From the NCBI GenBank assembly GCA_001683825.1, contig LXTR01000048.1, positions 1 to 64,000 of the forward strand: DNA of 64,000 nucleotides. Direction: 5' to 3'. The notes under the pieces were generated by a model, which was not told where the DNA came from, searched no databases, and worked only from the letters and a program-made list of their open reading frames with translations. Positions within the stretch are counted from its first letter, which is position 1. The number at the start of each line of letters is the position of its first letter. Of this stretch, positions 43,715 to 52,085 are shown piece by piece. Made by a program: the position numbers and the translations under genes. This DNA is from Flavobacteriaceae bacterium CP2B (lineage in GTDB: Bacteria; Bacteroidota; Bacteroidia; Flavobacteriales; Flavobacteriaceae).

Positions 43715-44560
43715 ATGCCTTCCCCCCTTAAAAAGTACCTCCCTGTGTTGTATGGCACCTACTTTAATACCCTCTCCTATATTTCCCGACCCTATGCCGG
43801 GAAAAGGGCATTTGACACCTTCAGCAAGGTGCGCAAGGGACGCGTACTTCCCCAGCAGGAGGGGTACCTGGACCAGGCCAGGGACCAACGGGAAAGGGTA
43901 TGCGGATATGACATTCAAACGTATCACTGGAAGGGGTCACGCGATACCGTACTCCTGGTACACGGATGGGAAAGCAACAGCTATCGCTGGCGCCACCTCA
44001 TCAGGCACCTGCAGGAACACGATTTTGATATCCGGGCTTTTGATGCCCCGGGCCACGGCCTGTCCAGCGGGCGGTATTTCCATGTCCCGCTCTACAGCGA
44101 GTGCCTGCTGCACATGGTTCAAAAACACCGGCCCTCGCATGTGGTAGCCCATTCCGTAGGAGGAATGACCGCCCTCTATGCCCATTACCGCGAACCGGCC
44201 AGCAGCGTGGAACAGATCGTCACCATCGGGTCGCCCTCCGAATTCCAGGAGATCATGGAGCACTACCGTCGACTGCTCGGTTTGAACCCAAGGGTCATGC
44301 AAGCACTGGACGACTATGTGAAAGGGCGTTTTGGGTTCCGCCTCCAGGAATTTTCCGCTTCGGCCTTCGCCCAAACCCTAAGGCAAAAAGGGCTGTTGCT
44401 ACACGATATCCACGACTCCGTGGCGCCCTTCCACGCTTCCAGGAAGATCCATGAACGCTGGCGTGACAGCATCCTGGTGGCCACCGAAGGCCTGGGCCAT
44501 TCCATGCAACAGGAAGCCGTGAACAAAAGGATCGTTGATTTCCTGATATCCGGCAAATGA
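43715..44560 (+). CDS. Alpha/beta hydrolase
   Basis: A 281-aa alpha/beta-hydrolase without a signal peptide. Oxyanion and nucleophile elements: VLLVHGWESNSYRWRHLIRHL, FDAPGHGLSSG, and the elbow VVAHSVGGMTALYAHY with the catalytic Ser; the late LVATEGLGHSMQQEAV supplies the His. Such proteins are esterases, thioesterases or C-C hydrolases. It follows the YitT gene after 17 bp, so it is probably the last gene of that transcript. The substrate is not apparent. Confidence 0.82.
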   Translation: MPSPLKKYLPVLYGTYFNTLSYISRPYAGKRAFDTFSKVRKGRVLPQQEGYLDQARDQRERVCGYDIQTYHWKGSRDTVLLVHGWESNSYRWRHLIRHLQEHDFDIRAFDAPGHGLSSGRYFHVPLYSECLLHMVQKHRPSHVVAHSVGGMTALYAHYREPASSVEQIVTIGSPSEFQEIMEHYRRLLGLNPRVMQALDDYVKGRFGFRLQEFSASAFAQTLRQKGLLLHDIHDSVAPFHASRKIHERWRDSILVATEGLGHSMQQEAVNKRIVDFLISGK

Positions 44561-44632
44561 AGTACTTTCGTCCCAAGGCAGGCCCTGGTTCTGCCAGTGA
44601 AGGTAATTACGTCCAACATCACCTAAAATAAC

Positions 44633-45061
44633 GTGACCATGCAAAGTATCAGCCCTTTCCACGTAGCCATCCCCGTGCATAACCTTTCAGAATGCCGAAC
44701 CTTCTACCGGGACGTGCTGGGCTGTGAAGAAGGCAGGAGTGCGGACCACTGGGTAGATTTTAACCTTTTTGGCCACCAGCTGGTCATCCACTATAAGCCC
44801 AAAAACGAGGAAGTACTGCATGCCAACCCGGTTGATGGCAAACAAGTGCCCGTCCCGCATTACGGGGTGGTTTTACCCTGGGATACGTTTGAGGAATTTG
44901 CCAGAAACCTCCGGGAAAAAGGCGTGCAATTTATCATTGAGCCCTATATCCGCTTTCAAGGGCAGGTGGGCGAACAGGCCACCATGTTTTTCCTGGACCC
45001 CGCAGGGAATGCCCTGGAATTCAAGGCATTCAAAGACATGTCACAGCTGTTTGCCAAATAA
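44633..45061 (+). CDS. VOC (glyoxalase/dioxygenase-fold) family protein
   Basis: A 142-aa cytoplasmic protein (a Met at 44639 is an equally good start) with a paired beta-alpha-beta-beta-beta fold: [27 protein letters not shown] with the first metal His, [33 protein letters not shown] with a second metal His, and [17 protein letters not shown] with the metal Glu. Members include glyoxalase I, dioxygenases and resistance proteins; the exact reaction cannot be told. It lies 72 bp after the alpha/beta hydrolase. Confidence 0.82.
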   Translation: MTMQSISPFHVAIPVHNLSECRTFYRDVLGCEEGRSADHWVDFNLFGHQLVIHYKPKNEEVLHANPVDGKQVPVPHYGVVLPWDTFEEFARNLREKGVQFIIEPYIRFQGQVGEQATMFFLDPAGNALEFKAFKDMSQLFAK

Positions 45062-45201
45062 TGGGCCGCATGCACGGACTGCTTCCGTACCCCACCCCCC
45101 AGCCCCCTATTCCGGGACCACCGATAAACGCCTGCTAGTATTGCAAATCAGCGGATATCTTAGTACCTTTCATAGGTTAACCCACTGGATACCAGAATAA
45201 A

Positions 45202-46158
45202 ATGGCCACTAAAAAAATCATTGCCGTGATCGGGGCGACAGGCGCCCAGGGCGGCGGGCTCGTTCGGGCCATACTGAACGACAAGGAAGAAACCTTCCAT
45301 GTTCGTGCGATAACACGCAACAAAAATTCTGACAAAGCAAAGATGCTGGCTCGCCAGGGAGCCGATGTGGTAGAAGCCGATGTAGCGGACAAGGAAAGCC
45401 TGGTCCGTGCCTTTGAAGGTGCTTACGGCGCCTTCTGCGTCACCTTTTTCTGGGACCACTTTTCTGTGGAGAAAGAGATGGCCAGCGCCAGGAATATGGC
45501 CGATGCGGCAAAAGAAGCAGGTATACAGCACTTAATTTGGTCTACCCTGGAAGATACCCGGAATTGGGTATCCCTTGATGACGGCCGCATGCCCACCCTG
45601 CAGGGCAAATACAAGGTCCCCCATTTTGACGGCAAAGGCGAATCTGACCAGTATTTTGTGGAAAGCGGGGTCCCCTGCACCCTGCTCCTAACCTCGTTTT
45701 TCTGGGAGAATTTCATCTATTTTGGTTCCGGGCCGCAAGAAGGGCCAGACGGGACCCTGGCACTTACCTTTCCCCTGGGCGATGCAAAACTACCCGGGAT
45801 TGCCTCCGGGGATATTGGCAAATGCGCCCTGGGTATTTACAAGGCGGGCAAGGCCTACCAGGGGGAAAAAGTGGGTATTTCCGGGGAACACCTGGGCGGG
45901 CATGAAATGGCCGAAACCTTTACCAGGGTGCTGGGCAGGCAAGTAAACTATAATGCCGTAACCCCAGAGGTGTACCGTGGATTTGATTTTCCCGGCGCCG
46001 ATGACCTGGGCAATATGTTCCAGTTCAAAGCCGAATTCGAAAATGTTTTCCGGGCTGCCCGCGATCCTGAATTCGCCAGGAAATTAAATCCCGAACTCCT
46101 GAATTTCAGGCGATGGCTCGAACTGCATAAAGAGCAGATCCCCCTGGGGCATAGCTAA
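45202..46158 (+). CDS. NmrA/HSCARG family NAD(P)-binding protein
   Basis: A 318-aa atypical SDR. The N-terminal IIAVIGATGAQGGGLVRAIL is the GxxGxxG dinucleotide site; RAITRNKNSDKAKMLARQGADVVEADVADKESL and IQHLIWSTLEDTRNWV are family features of NmrA-like redox sensors (human NMRAL1/HSCARG). No YxxxK catalytic pair is evident, so a regulatory or reductase-like role is possible. It ends 13 bp from the convergent ADP-ribosylglycohydrolase-family gene. A weak promoter (TATCTTAG, 45156-45163) precedes it. Confidence 0.85.
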   Translation: MATKKIIAVIGATGAQGGGLVRAILNDKEETFHVRAITRNKNSDKAKMLARQGADVVEADVADKESLVRAFEGAYGAFCVTFFWDHFSVEKEMASARNMADAAKEAGIQHLIWSTLEDTRNWVSLDDGRMPTLQGKYKVPHFDGKGESDQYFVESGVPCTLLLTSFFWENFIYFGSGPQEGPDGTLALTFPLGDAKLPGIASGDIGKCALGIYKAGKAYQGEKVGISGEHLGGHEMAETFTRVLGRQVNYNAVTPEVYRGFDFPGADDLGNMFQFKAEFENVFRAARDPEFARKLNPELLNFRRWLELHKEQIPLGHS

Positions 46159-46170
46159 ATCCCCGCCCCC

Positions 46171-47439
46171 CTAATTGGCATTGATCCGATAGTACGTGGT
46201 ACCGCCCTCTTCAAAGGCAGCCCCGCCATTCTCCAGGATGGCGGTTTCCGCGATGGCCAGGATACGGTCTATCAGGTCCGAAATATAGGTGAGGTTTGGC
46301 AAGCCGTCCCGCGAATAATTAATATACTGGTTGTTGAAGGGCATATCCCAGCGATCATTATACCCCATTTCATGGGTGAGTTCGCGTGGGATACACCCGG
46401 CCCCGTTCAATACCCCCATGAGGCCGGCGCAGGTAGCCCCCTGGTTGTCACAATCGTAGCCGGCAGAGACCGCTATGCCCGTGGTCCGGATGAAATCGCC
46501 TTCCCCATACAGGATGGCCATGGCCCCGCAAAGGCCGTTTACCATGGCCGAGACCTCATGGTACCAGGGATCCTCCACCTCCGCGGGATAGCGCAGGTAA
46601 TTTTGTTTGATCAGTTCCCTGGTCACCTTCCAGTCTTCGTGCTGCCCATGCCATTCTTTGACATCCTTCAACCCCTGCAGGAACGGGCTCCCTTCGGGAA
46701 TATAGGACATCCCCAGGTCGTATAATTTGTCAATATCCTTTTCAAAAAACGCAGCGCTGTACAGGGCCGCATAGAACATGGTGGGGTGGGTCCCCCAGTC
46801 GTCACTGGTAATCCTGGCCCCCCATTCCGCCCGTTGTACCGCCTGGTCTGTCATCCCCGGGTAAAAGACGCTCCAGATCTCATTAACCAATTGCGGGTCT
46901 ATCGCGAACCAATAGGGGTTGTTTTCCTTCTTGCCTGTTTCCGGGGCCACCAGGCCCTCCTCCATCAGGTCCCGTGCCTTGCGGTTGCTCACCCAGATAA
47001 AGCGGTTTATATGGTCCTTCCAGGCCCCGGTAATCTCTTCATAGGTAAGGTCCAGCCCATATGCTTCTACCGCGTGGAGGGTGACGAATTCGATGTCCGA
47101 ATCATCGTCGCTCCAGGCCCCTCCCAGGGCATCGGCAAAAATATTCACATTGCCCCGTCGGTCTGTATGGTTCATCCTAATCCCGGAAGAATCGGTCACA
47201 TTGTAATAGCGGTCTATAAATATGGGGGCAGGCGTGTCACTATACACAAATTCAAACGGAAACCCCATATAATTTCCCACCAACTGCCCCAACCAGTAGC
47301 CTTCGATCTTGTCGCGCAATGCTTCCCTGGAAATGGTATTGGCAGGCTGGGCCATGGCCGGGCCGCTCATAGCCAGGAAGATGGCGGCTATAATGATCTT
47401 GTAAATGGCGGGGTTCATAAGGGGTTGGTGCTGATTCAT
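46171..47439 (-). CDS. Exported ADP-ribosylglycohydrolase family protein
   Basis: A 422-aa protein from the Met at 47439 (a second Met at 47418 is possible; earlier in-frame codons run antisense to the neighbour and are rejected). The signal peptide covers about residues 8-31 (...FLAMSGPAMAQP), so it works outside the cytoplasm, unusual for a family that mostly cleaves ADP-ribose from proteins. Family metal sites are visible: a DKIEGYWLGQLVGNYMGFPFE entry, GGAWSDDDSDIEFV with the acidic cluster, and GYDCDNQGATCAGLMG near the C-terminus. It lies just after an exported esterase on the same strand, suggesting joint action on an external glycan or nucleoside-type substrate. Confidence 0.85.
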   Translation of the reverse strand: MNQHQPLMNPAIYKIIIAAIFLAMSGPAMAQPANTISREALRDKIEGYWLGQLVGNYMGFPFEFVYSDTPAPIFIDRYYNVTDSSGIRMNHTDRRGNVNIFADALGGAWSDDDSDIEFVTLHAVEAYGLDLTYEEITGAWKDHINRFIWVSNRKARDLMEEGLVAPETGKKENNPYWFAIDPQLVNEIWSVFYPGMTDQAVQRAEWGARITSDDWGTHPTMFYAALYSAAFFEKDIDKLYDLGMSYIPEGSPFLQGLKDVKEWHGQHEDWKVTRELIKQNYLRYPAEVEDPWYHEVSAMVNGLCGAMAILYGEGDFIRTTGIAVSAGYDCDNQGATCAGLMGVLNGAGCIPRELTHEMGYNDRWDMPFNNQYINYSRDGLPNLTYISDLIDRILAIAETAILENGGAAFEEGGTTYYRINAN

Positions 47440-47485
47440 GGTCTTTTTGATGTAATGGGTTACTACGCCTTTGGCGGCAATTATT

Positions 47486-49222
47486 CTAACGGTAACGCCA
47501 ACTGCTGAGGTCGGCCCCTTTGGGCGCACTCTTGGCGATACGTTGCATGATCTTGGGGACATACATGCTGTTGTACCGCAGGCGGCTGATATGGTTCGGT
47601 TGTTCCGGGTCGCCGTTCCAGCAATGTTCCGCACGGTCACCGTAAAGCACTTCCCCCTCATAGTACGGGTCTGTCGTACTTTCCAGGAAATCCTCCATGA
47701 GGTATACGGCATTGTTCAGGTAGTAATTATCCATATCCCCACAGTAAATATGGATCTTGCCCCTGAGTTTTTCCCCCAATTGGTCCCAGTCACGTTCCAG
47801 GATATGCCTCAGGTCATAATGCTCTTTCCAGTATTCGGCTACCTCGTGGTTGATCCGGCCGCTGCGTTTGTCCCAGATGCGGACGGGGTAACCATCTTCT
47901 CCCTGGGGGGAATAGGTAGCTTCCCAGATATCCCATTGCTGCCCGGATCGGGAACGGGTCCCCAACACCAACTCCAAATGGTTTTCTTCCCGAATGGTAG
48001 ATTGTATGTTTCCCAGGTAGTCACGGTGGGCGGGTACTTCCAGCTTTTTGTGTTCGCTGTCATAATAATACGCATTCCCGTCTTCGTAAATATTGGTAAG
48101 GCAATAGGCCCGAAAATCAATGGGGTCCGGGCAGGCGGCAAAACAACCATTGTATTCATCGGGATATTTTACCTGTACGGCCAGGGCTTCCCACCCGCCG
48201 GTGGAACCCCCGTACAGGAAACGGGCCCAACCCTCGCCCAGCCCGCGGAACTCTTTTTCTATATACGGGATCAGCTCGTGGGTAATGGCATCGCCATAAG
48301 GACCCTGGCTGGCCGAATTCACAGCATAGGAGTCATCGTAATAAGGGGTGGGGTGCTGTATCTCAATAATCAGGAACCGGGGAAAGTCCGGTTCGTTCCA
48401 GCGCCGGTAAAAGTCATAGGCCTCCTGTTGCTGGATGCGATTATACCCTTCTATCCCAAAACGTTCCGAATAGTCGGGCTCCAGGTTGGGATCGGGGGGT
48501 AGGGTCCGAAACCCGCCAAAATCGTTTGGAAAGTGCCCGTGGAATACCATCAGCGGATACCGCGCTTCCGGATGGTCGTCAAATCCTTTGGGAAGGAGTA
48601 TATGGGCCCCCAGGTACATATCGCGTCCCCAGAATTCCGATAATTTTTCTGATTTGATCCGGACATGCCTGATCCATTCGGTATCCGCGGGTTCCGGGAT
48701 AGGCGGGATCTCCTGGTCCATGACCACCGTAATCTCCGGGATCCCGCTTTCGGTTACCGTCACCTTTACGGGCTTGCTATAGCGGTTGCCCGGGGAGCGG
48801 TTCCATTGCTGGCCTTCCCCATTGTCCATGGGCAGCTTTACCTGCTGCCCTGTGCTAAGGTTAAAGGTTTCATACACGTGTAACAACCCCTGCACCCAGT
48901 ATTCCCCGGGATGTATATCCTCAAGGCTTGGATATGGGAACCCAAAAACACTGCCATCAAAAGTTCTAGTCTCCCCGGGGGCCATGGCCTCCACATCCAT
49001 CCCGAAGATGGGTTGCGCATCCAGGCCTGTATTGATCTGAAAGCGGGGTTCTTCCTTATCCGAAGAAGCGAACATCAGCAGCAACCGCCCATCAAGGGGC
49101 TTGTTGCCGGCCGTGTCTGTGAATGATACTTTGATGTTGGTGTCAGGGGCCTTGCCAGGATTGCTTTCACAACCCATGCTTGCAAAGGCCAGCAGGGATA
49201 AAACCCAAATGGAATGTCTCAT
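47486..49222 (-). CDS. Exported alpha/beta-hydrolase esterase (esterase D/enterochelin-esterase-like)
   Basis: A 578-aa lipoprotein-type protein: the signal sequence MRHSIWVLSLLAFASMGC ends at Cys18. An N-terminal Ig-like/beta domain (about 25-175) precedes the hydrolase domain (RDMYLGAHILLPKGFDDHPEARYPLMVFHGHFP). The nucleophile lies in LYGGSTGGWEALAVQVKYPDEY, an Asp in HIYCGDMDNYYLN and a His in YGDRAEHCWNG, giving a complete triad. Relatives are putative esterases acting on sugar or aromatic esters. It is transcribed toward the ADP-ribosylglycohydrolase-family gene with a 46-bp gap. Confidence 0.85.
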   Translation of the reverse strand: MRHSIWVLSLLAFASMGCESNPGKAPDTNIKVSFTDTAGNKPLDGRLLLMFASSDKEEPRFQINTGLDAQPIFGMDVEAMAPGETRTFDGSVFGFPYPSLEDIHPGEYWVQGLLHVYETFNLSTGQQVKLPMDNGEGQQWNRSPGNRYSKPVKVTVTESGIPEITVVMDQEIPPIPEPADTEWIRHVRIKSEKLSEFWGRDMYLGAHILLPKGFDDHPEARYPLMVFHGHFPNDFGGFRTLPPDPNLEPDYSERFGIEGYNRIQQQEAYDFYRRWNEPDFPRFLIIEIQHPTPYYDDSYAVNSASQGPYGDAITHELIPYIEKEFRGLGEGWARFLYGGSTGGWEALAVQVKYPDEYNGCFAACPDPIDFRAYCLTNIYEDGNAYYYDSEHKKLEVPAHRDYLGNIQSTIREENHLELVLGTRSRSGQQWDIWEATYSPQGEDGYPVRIWDKRSGRINHEVAEYWKEHYDLRHILERDWDQLGEKLRGKIHIYCGDMDNYYLNNAVYLMEDFLESTTDPYYEGEVLYGDRAEHCWNGDPEQPNHISRLRYNSMYVPKIMQRIAKSAPKGADLSSWRYR

Positions 49223-49345
49223 CAGCTAAGGTATATTTTCGACAAAAGGTAGGCAATTTACCCCGCCCCAACAATACCAAAGCGCTGATTTATACGTTAT
49301 ATACCCAGTGAAACTCGGTAAGTACCCCTACTAAATTATTGAGTG

Positions 49346-49507
49346 ATGCGACAACTGATCATATACCTCCTTCTCCTCCTTTTTGCCGTTCTGGCCCTCG
49401 GAAGCTGTACCAACGATGAATCTGACGATAGCCTGGAAATACTGACGCCTGACGAACCGGCAGAAACCGGCATTTACCCACAAAAAGCCCCCGGGAAAGG
49501 GAACTAG
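49346..49507 (+). CDS. 53-aa lipoprotein
   Basis: A very small lipoprotein: MRQLIIYLLLLLFAVLALGSC with a good lipobox (LGSC, Cys21), then an acidic mature peptide of only 33 residues (TNDESDDSLEILTPDEP...). It would be anchored in the outer or inner membrane with almost no folded part. It is transcribed divergently from the esterase gene. Unknown function; the signal peptide is the strongest sign that it is real. Confidence 0.55.
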   Translation: MRQLIIYLLLLLFAVLALGSCTNDESDDSLEILTPDEPAETGIYPQKAPGKGN

Positions 49508-49563
49508 GTGCGGAAAGCAGTAAAAGGAATTCACCTCCGGGTTACGCCTGCCCTTTTCCGGGG

Positions 49564-50448
49564 TTACGCCATCTCTTTATGCCGTTCCCTGGCCAGCAAG
49601 GTGTTTTTGAGCAACATGGCGATGGTCATGGGGCCTACGCCACCGGGTACCGGGGTAATATAGGATGCCTTTCGGCTTACCGCCTCAAAATCGACATCCC
49701 CGCTCAGGTAATAGCCGCGTTCCCTGGAAGGGTCTGCCACCCGGGTAATGCCCACATCAATAACCACTACCCCATCCTTCACCATATCGGCCTTCAAGAA
49801 TCCGGGCACACCCAGGGCGGAAACAATGATATCTGCCTGCAGGGTAAGGGATTTCAGGTCTTTGGTCCTGCTGTGTGTAAGGGTCACGGTGGCATCCGCC
49901 GCCTCGCCCTTCTGGCTCATCAGGATGCTGATAGGACGCCCCACGATATGGCTCCGGCCTATCACCACGCAGTGTTTGCCTTGTGTCTCCACCTTGTAGC
50001 GCTTCAGAAGTTCCATGATCCCGTAGGGCGTAGCCGGGACAAAGGAAGGCATGTCCAGCGCCATTTTCCCAAAATTGGTCGGGTGGAAGCCATCCACATC
50101 TTTATCCGGGTGTACCGCCAGCAATATCTTTTCCTCATCGATGTGTTTGGGCAGGGGCAATTGTACGATATAGCCGTCTATATCCTTGTTGCCATTTAAT
50201 TTATAGACCTCCTGCAACAATTGTTCCTCCGTGGTCTCTTCGGGCAGGTGGACAAGCGTGGACCGGAACCCGATTTTTTCACAGGAACGCACCTTGCTGC
50301 CGACGTAAGTAAGGCTTGCCCCGTCGTTACCCACCAGAACAGCCGCCAAATGGGGTACTTTCTCCCCCCGGTTTTTCATATCGGCCACGGCCGCGGCAAT
50401 TTCTTCCTTGATCTGGTTGGAGATTTTTTTTCCGTCGAGTAACTTCAT
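49564..50448 (-). CDS. folD: Bifunctional methylenetetrahydrofolate dehydrogenase/cyclohydrolase
   Basis: A 294-aa FolD. Signatures: VGNDGASLTYVGSKVRSCEKIGF with the catalytic Tyr and Lys, DGYIVQLPLPKHIDEEKI, PDKDVDGFHPTN, the NADP-binding VVIGRSHIVGRPISILM and the C-terminal TPVPGGVGPMTIAMLL. It interconverts 5,10-methylene-THF, methenyl-THF and 10-formyl-THF in the cytoplasm for purine and formyl-Met supply. The length is normal. It lies downstream of ffh on the same strand with 163 bp between them. Confidence 0.95.
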   Translation of the reverse strand: MKLLDGKKISNQIKEEIAAAVADMKNRGEKVPHLAAVLVGNDGASLTYVGSKVRSCEKIGFRSTLVHLPEETTEEQLLQEVYKLNGNKDIDGYIVQLPLPKHIDEEKILLAVHPDKDVDGFHPTNFGKMALDMPSFVPATPYGIMELLKRYKVETQGKHCVVIGRSHIVGRPISILMSQKGEAADATVTLTHSRTKDLKSLTLQADIIVSALGVPGFLKADMVKDGVVVIDVGITRVADPSRERGYYLSGDVDFEAVSRKASYITPVPGGVGPMTIAMLLKNTLLARERHKEMA

Positions 50449-50611
50449 TACGATAAATGGTCTTTTAGCGGCAACCGGGGGTCACGGGGAACCGGCTTTG
50501 CCCAATGGTTTTAATTCTTCTGTCTTTCTGATTTTCCAGGGGGTACAACACGCCCACCCCGTTCGCCACCCCGGGATGGACACCTCCACCGCCCGGCAGC
50601 GGAACACGGTA

Positions 50612-51943
50612 TTAGGGCCGCAGCCCACCCATCATCTGCATCATTTTCTTGCCGCCCCCGCCCTGCATCATCTTCATCATCTTACTCATCTGCTTGAACT
50701 GCTTGAGCAACTGGTTGACCTCCTGTATATCGCGGCCACTCCCTTTGGCGATACGCTTCTTCCGGCTGGCATTGAGCAGGGCCGGGTCCGACCGTTCTTC
50801 CGGGGTCATGGAATGGATGATGGCTTCGATATGCTTAAAGGCGTCGTCATCGATGTCGAGGCCTTTCAGGGCCTTTCCGGCCCCCGGGATCATCCCGAGC
50901 AGGTCCTTCATGTTGCCCATCTTCTTGATCTGCTGGATCTGGCTCAGGAAGTCGTCAAACCCAAAGCGGTTCTTGGCGATTTTCTTTTGGATCTTACGGG
51001 CCTCTTCTTCATCAAACTGCTCCTGTGCCCGTTCCACCAGCGATACCACATCTCCCATCCCCAGGATCCTGTCGGCCATACGCGACGGGTGAAACACATC
51101 GATGGCCTCCATTTTTTCGCCTGTACCGATAAACTTGATGGGCTTGGCTACCACAGACTTGATGGAAAGCGCTGCCCCCCCGCGGGTATCCCCGTCGAGC
51201 TTGGTCAGCACCACCCCCTGAAAGTTGAGGATCTCGTTAAAGGCCTTGGCCGTATTTACCGCATCCTGCCCGGTCATGGCATCCACCACAAACAAGGTTT
51301 CCTGCGGTTTGACCGCATCCCGTATGTTGGCGATCTCGGTCATCATCTGCTCATCTATCGCCAGACGGCCGGCGGTATCGATGATAACCACATTGAAACC
51401 CTTCTCCTTCGCATGGGCGATACCCGCCTTGGCCAGAGCCACGGGATCATTGTTTTCCTTGTCGGAGTACACCGGTACCCCAATCTGATCGCCCACCACG
51501 TGCAACTGGTCGATAGCCGCCGGCCTGTACACATCACAGGCCACCAGCAGGGGGTTCTTTCCCTTCTTTTTCTTCAGGAAATTCGCCAGCTTCCCGGAAA
51601 AGGTGGTCTTACCGGAACCCTGCAGTCCAGACATCAGGATGATTGCGGGGCTGCCCGCCAGGTTAAGCCCTTCCGTTTCGCCCCCCATGAGTTCCGTGAG
51701 CTCATCCTTCACGATTTTTACCATGAGTTGCCCGGGCTGGAGGGAGGTAAGCACGTTTTGCCCAAGAGCCTTTTCCTTCACCCGGTTGGTGAACTCCTTA
51801 GCGATTTTAAAATTCACGTCGGCATCCAGCAGTGCCCTGCGCACTTCCTTGGTGGTCTCTGCCACGTTGATCTCGGTGATCTGCCCGTGGCCCCTCAGGA
51901 CGTGCAGGGCTTTATCCAGTTTATCGCTTAAATTATCAAACAT
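50612..51943 (-). CDS. ffh: Signal recognition particle protein Ffh
   Basis: A 443-aa SRP54 homologue. The N domain is followed by the G domain with GLQGSGKTTFSGKLA (G1), DTAGRLAIDEQMM (G3) and TKLDGDTRGGAALSI (G4 with the following DGD/RGG element); the C-terminal M domain is Met-rich (MGNMKDLLGMIPGAG, QMSKMMKMMQGGGGKKMMQMM). It binds SRP RNA and signal sequences and docks with FtsY to target membrane proteins. An exact -7 box lies upstream (51969-51976). No SRP RNA was recognised nearby. Confidence 0.95.
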   Translation of the reverse strand: MFDNLSDKLDKALHVLRGHGQITEINVAETTKEVRRALLDADVNFKIAKEFTNRVKEKALGQNVLTSLQPGQLMVKIVKDELTELMGGETEGLNLAGSPAIILMSGLQGSGKTTFSGKLANFLKKKKGKNPLLVACDVYRPAAIDQLHVVGDQIGVPVYSDKENNDPVALAKAGIAHAKEKGFNVVIIDTAGRLAIDEQMMTEIANIRDAVKPQETLFVVDAMTGQDAVNTAKAFNEILNFQGVVLTKLDGDTRGGAALSIKSVVAKPIKFIGTGEKMEAIDVFHPSRMADRILGMGDVVSLVERAQEQFDEEEARKIQKKIAKNRFGFDDFLSQIQQIKKMGNMKDLLGMIPGAGKALKGLDIDDDAFKHIEAIIHSMTPEERSDPALLNASRKKRIAKGSGRDIQEVNQLLKQFKQMSKMMKMMQGGGGKKMMQMMGGLRP

Positions 51944-51968
51944 CGTTTCTCGTAGTTTTCAGGAATTG

Positions 51969-51976
51969 CAAATTTA
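51969..51976 (-). promoter_or_regulatory. -7 promoter box of ffh
   Basis: Minus-strand TAAATTTG matches TAnnTTTG. It ends 25 bp before the ffh ATG, leaving an ordinary short leader. The upstream -33 element is not obvious. Confidence 0.4.
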
Positions 51977-52024
51977 AGAATAACAGCGGGATGAGGGAAG
52001 CCCACCGCTATAAATCTAAATAAG

Positions 52025-52057
52025 AAAAGGGCAGCTTCCGTCAGAAGCTACCCTTTT
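52025..52057 (-). terminator. Intrinsic terminator of the 592-aa lipoprotein gene
   Basis: AAAAGGGCAGCTTC and GAAGCTACCCTTTT form a 14-bp stem with one mismatch and a 5-base loop. On the minus strand it is followed by a T-rich tract (TTTTCTTATTT), and it lies 29 bp after the stop of the lipoprotein gene and 80 bp before ffh. Confidence 0.8.
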
Positions 52058-52085
52058 CCACAAAATTGGGGGCAAAAAAGGTTAT

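Noticed and set aside
47440-47712. N-terminal extension of the ADP-ribosylglycohydrolase-family protein
   Set aside because: It overlaps the end of the esterase gene in another frame and precedes a clear signal peptide that should be at the N-terminus.
50449-50611. Possible SRP RNA gene next to ffh
   Set aside because: The conserved tetraloop and asymmetric-bulge sequence of SRP RNA is not present.
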